From NCBI RefSeq assembly GCF_008065155.1, contig NZ_CP042819.1:2046001-2110000 (forward strand): a DNA stretch of 64,000 bases, given 5' to 3'. This DNA is from Octadecabacter sp. SW4 (GTDB lineage Bacteria > Pseudomonadota > Alphaproteobacteria > Rhodobacterales > Rhodobacteraceae). The notes under the pieces were generated by a model. That model made no database searches. It saw nothing but the letters and a program-made list of their open reading frames with translations, and had not been told where the DNA came from. Shown piece after piece: positions 61,111-64,000 of the stretch. Every line of letters begins with the position of its first letter. Positions within the stretch are counted from its first letter, which is position 1. A program made the position numbers and the translations under genes.

Positions 61111-62372
61111 GGCGCCAGTTCCTTGCGGATCCGATCAAGCATGCCGCGCAGCAACGCGGCCAGATCCGCCCCGCCGCCCAGCACATAATCGGCCAGACCA
61201 AGGTCTTCCTCGAGCAGCGACAGAACGCCCAGTTTTATCGCCATTTCATCGTCGCCCGCGCTGAGCGCGCGCACAAACGCCACCGCCGGAACGGCACCGC
61301 CAAAGGCCTGCGTCAAGGCCGCGGTCGGGATCACCGGTTTGGGCAAGGCCGACTGCGTCAGGGCCGCTTTGAACCAATGCGGGGCTGCGCCATTTCGGGG
61401 GCGTGGCAAGACAGTGACCTGCCGGTGACGCGGTGCCAGCCAATGGGCCTCGTGCCCGTCCAGCGGCGATCCTGACAGCGCCATATGCGCGCCCGGCGTG
61501 GTGATACGCTGGGTCAGTTCGCGCAGGTCGGCACCCGCTTGGGTATGGACCAGCCGACTGGAACGCAGGCCCGCGCCCGCAATGCGCACAAGGCGGGTCA
61601 TGGGCAAGACCCCGCTGTCCAGCAAATCCCCCAAGGCCGCCACATCTTCGGCGTGGATATCCCAGACGGGCGTATCGACCGACGCAGGCGCAAGCGTGTG
61701 AATGCAAAAACCCGCCGACCCTTGCGGATGGCGCACACCTGTGTCGATCGATTGCACCCCTTCGATCGGATCAGACAATGGCGCGCCGCGCGCGTGGCAG
61801 ACAAAAACCGCGCCGTCCGTCAGCAGGGTCAGCGCCTGCAAACCCCGCCCGAACGCCGCCTGCCGCCCTGCCAGCGCCAGCCGCGGATCGGGCGCAAAGG
61901 GCCGTGTGTCAGCCGCCATGACGATGATTGCCGCAGGGCGTTCCGCAGCGCCGGGCATCCCGCCAAAGGGGCGGCGGCGCAGCCAGGGCCAAACACCCGC
62001 CGCCTGCATCAACTTGCGCAGGGTGGTAACTGATGTGGCGCTTTTGCTGGCGTGTTCCACAACATCGCCTACCGTTTCGGCAAACAGCACGATTTCGGAC
62101 AGCTTGCGCCCCGGCTGCAGTGAAATCCGCGCCACACGGCCCGCCATCGGCGCGACAAACTGCACGTCGGGCGCATCACGCAGGCAGGCAAGCGGCGCGC
62201 CCTGCGCGACAAGATCGTCTTGGGCGACAAGGGGCGATATGCGCAGGGTTTGACCAACCGAAGTGCGAATCCCCGCCTCTTGGGTGATCATCTTTTCGGG
62301 GTCCGCCGCATCAAGGGGTGGCGACGGAAATTGCGGGGTCAATCCTGAACCAAACCTGAGAATTGGTATCAA
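61107..62372 (-). CDS. nqrA: Nqr subunit A
   Basis: A 421-residue peripheral subunit, somewhat shorter than the usual 445. The N-terminal lipoyl-like segment (FVAPMAGRVARISLQPGRK) and the SGSPLDGHEAHWL and RHRQVTVLPR segments are family features. The start is uncertain: the first possible codon is a TTG at 62372 with AGAGGA directly next to it, too close for a normal ribosome-binding site, and an in-frame TGA lies 15 bases further upstream. Confidence 0.88.
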   Translation of the reverse strand: MIPILRFGSGLTPQFPSPPLDAADPEKMITQEAGIRTSVGQTLRISPLVAQDDLVAQGAPLACLRDAPDVQFVAPMAGRVARISLQPGRKLSEIVLFAETVGDVVEHASKSATSVTTLRKLMQAAGVWPWLRRRPFGGMPGAAERPAAIIVMAADTRPFAPDPRLALAGRQAAFGRGLQALTLLTDGAVFVCHARGAPLSDPIEGVQSIDTGVRHPQGSAGFCIHTLAPASVDTPVWDIHAEDVAALGDLLDSGVLPMTRLVRIAGAGLRSSRLVHTQAGADLRELTQRITTPGAHMALSGSPLDGHEAHWLAPRHRQVTVLPRPRNGAAPHWFKAALTQSALPKPVIPTAALTQAFGGAVPAVAFVRALSAGDDEMAIKLGVLSLLEEDLGLADYVLGGGADLAALLRGMLDRIRKELAP

Positions 62373-62432
62373 TCCTCTCTTGCCTCACGCCCTTCCCAGC
62401 AAGGGGAAGATCCCGAAGTGTTACAATTTTCC

Positions 62433-62462
62433 CTGTCACGATAACAGATTTGTGATTATAAT
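62433..62462 (+). promoter_or_regulatory. Promoter of the pentaheme cytochrome gene
   Basis: CTGTCA (62433-62438), an 18-base spacer and a perfect TATAAT (62457-62462) lie 37 bases before the ATG. The nqrA operon diverges from the same 126-base gap. Confidence 0.5.
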
Positions 62463-62498
62463 AAAGGCACAGATTTCCACTTTAGCGGAGACTCACCC

Positions 62499-63677
62499 AT
62501 GAAATTTTTTTCTCAGATTTGTGCCAGCCTCTTGGCTTTAACCCTGGTTTTGGTCCTCGTGCTTGATGCCCGCAGCGTTGTCAGCCAGACTGCGGACGCT
62601 GACGGGGCCGCGGACGAAAATGTCATTCCCTTTGCCCTGCCGCAAACCGGACCATTCACGCCCGCCGATATCAGCATCGACAACGACGAGGCGATCGCCA
62701 ACTGGTTCCGCTCGGCCCATGCTGATGCCGCCGCCGAGGCCTTTCGCCACTGGGATGAGGACGAGGAAATCGCCCCCGCCTGCGCCACCTGCCACTCGGG
62801 CGAGGGGTTCCGCGCATTCCACGGCCTGGACGGCAGTGAACCCGGGGTTGTCGAGGGTCCGATTGATGTGGGCGGCGTTGTCGATTGCGGCACCTGCCAC
62901 AATGCGGGCCTTGCCGACATTACCGAAGTCGCCTTTCCAAGCGGATTGATGCACCCCGTTCAGGGCGTCGAGGCGTCCTGCATGACATGCCATCAGGGCC
63001 GCACTGCGGGCGTGACCGTGCGCGCGGCAATCACTGACATGGATCTGGATACGGCGAATGCCGAACTGCGCTTTGTGAACCCGCATTACGCCACAGCCGC
63101 CGCCACATGGCTGGGCGGGTATGGTGGCGCGGGCTATCAATATGACGGGCGCGACTATTCCGGTCGCTTCTTCCACGCCCGCCCGGTTTCAAGCTGTAAT
63201 TCCTGTCACGAACCGCACACATTGGAGGTCGCGTTCGAACCCTGCCTGACCTGTCATCAGGGCGAAAGCCCGCAAGACATCCGCATCGCACGGCAAAGCT
63301 ATGACGGCAGCGGCGACACGTCGGTGGGCATCAGCTCGGATATTCAGGCCAACGCGGCACTGTTGCTGGATTCGGTAAAATCCTATGCGGCCGACATTGC
63401 GGGCGTGCCGATGGTCTATGACGGCAACAGCTACCCCTACTTCTTTACTGACGCGAATGGCGATGGTGTCATTGACCAAAGTGATGGGCGCAATGTGGCC
63501 TATAACGGCTGGACACCACGCAGTCTGCGCGCGGCCTATAACTGGAAGCTGGTCACCTCTGATCCGGGCAATTATGCGCACAACCCGCACTACGCGCTTG
63601 AACTGCTCTATGACTCGATCGAGGATCTGAGCGCGCCCCTGGGCATCGACATGGCCACCCTCAACCTGCTGAGATAG
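62499..63677 (+). CDS. Exported pentaheme cytochrome c
   Basis: A 392-residue protein with a signal peptide (about residues 1-30) and five CxxCH motifs: CATCH (about residue 98), CGTCH (132), CMTCH (161), CNSCH (231) and CLTCH (249). The C-terminal 140 residues have no haem motif and include a DANGDGVIDQSDGR segment like a calcium-binding loop. I do not recognise a specific family; it is similar in design to multihaem cytochromes of the c554 type. It diverges from the nqr operon and could be an electron carrier or a reductase. Confidence 0.85.
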   Translation: MKFFSQICASLLALTLVLVLVLDARSVVSQTADADGAADENVIPFALPQTGPFTPADISIDNDEAIANWFRSAHADAAAEAFRHWDEDEEIAPACATCHSGEGFRAFHGLDGSEPGVVEGPIDVGGVVDCGTCHNAGLADITEVAFPSGLMHPVQGVEASCMTCHQGRTAGVTVRAAITDMDLDTANAELRFVNPHYATAAATWLGGYGGAGYQYDGRDYSGRFFHARPVSSCNSCHEPHTLEVAFEPCLTCHQGESPQDIRIARQSYDGSGDTSVGISSDIQANAALLLDSVKSYAADIAGVPMVYDGNSYPYFFTDANGDGVIDQSDGRNVAYNGWTPRSLRAAYNWKLVTSDPGNYAHNPHYALELLYDSIEDLSAPLGIDMATLNLLR

Positions 63678-63727
63678 CAGCCACCCGCGGCCTGACCGGG
63701 CCACCCGCCGCAAAGGAACAGCACGGG

Positions 63728-64000
63728 ATGGAACAACCGCTTTTGCTTATGACGCTGGGCGTGCTTTTCCTTGGCGGGCTGGTGGCGGATCAGATCGGGC
63801 GTTACACCCGGTTGCCCCGCGTGACCCTGTTGTTGTTGTTGGGGCTGGCGGTGGGGCCAGCTGGCCTTGGACTGCTGCCAGATGCATCGGCCCAATGGTT
63901 CGCACCCATATCCGACGTCGCACTGACGATGGTTGCCTTCCTGCTGGGAGGCGAGTTGACGCGCGAAAACCTGGCGCGCCACGGGCGGGCGATATCGGCA
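63728..64000 (+). CDS. Cation:proton antiporter (Kef/CPA2-type), N-terminal part
   Basis: The first 91 codons of a membrane protein cut by the window end. The hydrophobic start (LLLMTLGVLFLGGLVADQIG) followed by LPRVTLLLLLGLAVGPAGLGLL and LLGGELTRENL is typical of the CPA2 sodium-or-potassium/proton antiporters. It starts 50 bases after the pentaheme cytochrome, in the same direction. Confidence 0.85.
   Translation, partial: MEQPLLLMTLGVLFLGGLVADQIGRYTRLPRVTLLLLLGLAVGPAGLGLLPDASAQWFAPISDVALTMVAFLLGGELTRENLARHGRAISA

Overview
The window reads as a continuous stretch of a GC-rich, densely packed alphaproteobacterial chromosome, most likely from the Roseobacter group (Rhodobacterales). The evidence is a full periplasmic Sox thiosulfate-oxidation locus with the soxR/S/V/W/X/Y/Z/A/B/C/D/E/F arrangement of that order, an ALAS-type hemA, an Nqr operon with apbE and nqrM, and a polyamine import and catabolism region. 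The genus cannot be fixed from the sequence alone. I see no rRNA, tRNA, CRISPR array, insertion sequence or phage gene, and no gene-free gap longer than about 240 bases.

Layout. 1-5567 (+): the tail of a Crp/Fnr regulator, then a sulfur operon (two half-size YeeE/YedE permease subunits, an MBL-fold hydrolase, a sulfurtransferase-like/SQR-like fusion and a SulP anion transporter). 5591-12630 (-): a polyamine-type ABC importer (potF-potG-potH-potI), a glutamine-synthetase-like ligase and adenine deaminase. 12781-17731 (+): a GntR/FCD regulator, an aminotransferase, a PuuB-like oxidase and an aldehyde dehydrogenase. Three copies of TGATCAAAT flank the regulator gene and probably form its operator set. 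17741-18889 (+): an ATP-grasp ligase. 18874-24940 (-): six genes with overlapping stops and starts (KAS III, epimerase/dehydratase, MBL hydrolase, F390-synthetase-like adenylating enzyme, GNAT-like transferase, Rieske oxygenase). This looks like a small-molecule biosynthesis operon that I cannot match to a known pathway, and it is the best candidate for an undescribed system. 25178-39831: glycogen and alpha-glucan metabolism (amylosucrase-like enzyme facing pgm-glgX-glgA-glgC-glgB-glgP and an alpha-glucosidase). 40048-43720: a SoxH-like MBL protein, a full-length YeeE permease, hemA and a DUF302 protein. 43800-55494: the sox locus. 55491-62372 (-): a CBS protein, nqrM, apbE and nqrFEDCBA. 62499-64000 (+): a pentaheme cytochrome c and the start of a cation/proton antiporter.

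How it fits together. SoxXA, SoxYZ, SoxB and SoxCD oxidise thiosulfate in the periplasm. SoxV, SoxW and SoxS supply reductant, SoxF and its cytochrome handle sulfide, and YeeE-family permeases may bring sulfur species into the cell for the cytoplasmic MBL and SQR-like enzymes. SoxR carries the two cysteines expected of persulfide-sensing ArsR repressors. Matching ATTC-N8-GAAT dyads lie upstream of soxB and the SoxH-like gene, with weaker versions before soxS and soxX. The Nqr-like complex would link NADH oxidation to ion pumping, but its NqrB is short and lacks a recognisable flavinylation motif.
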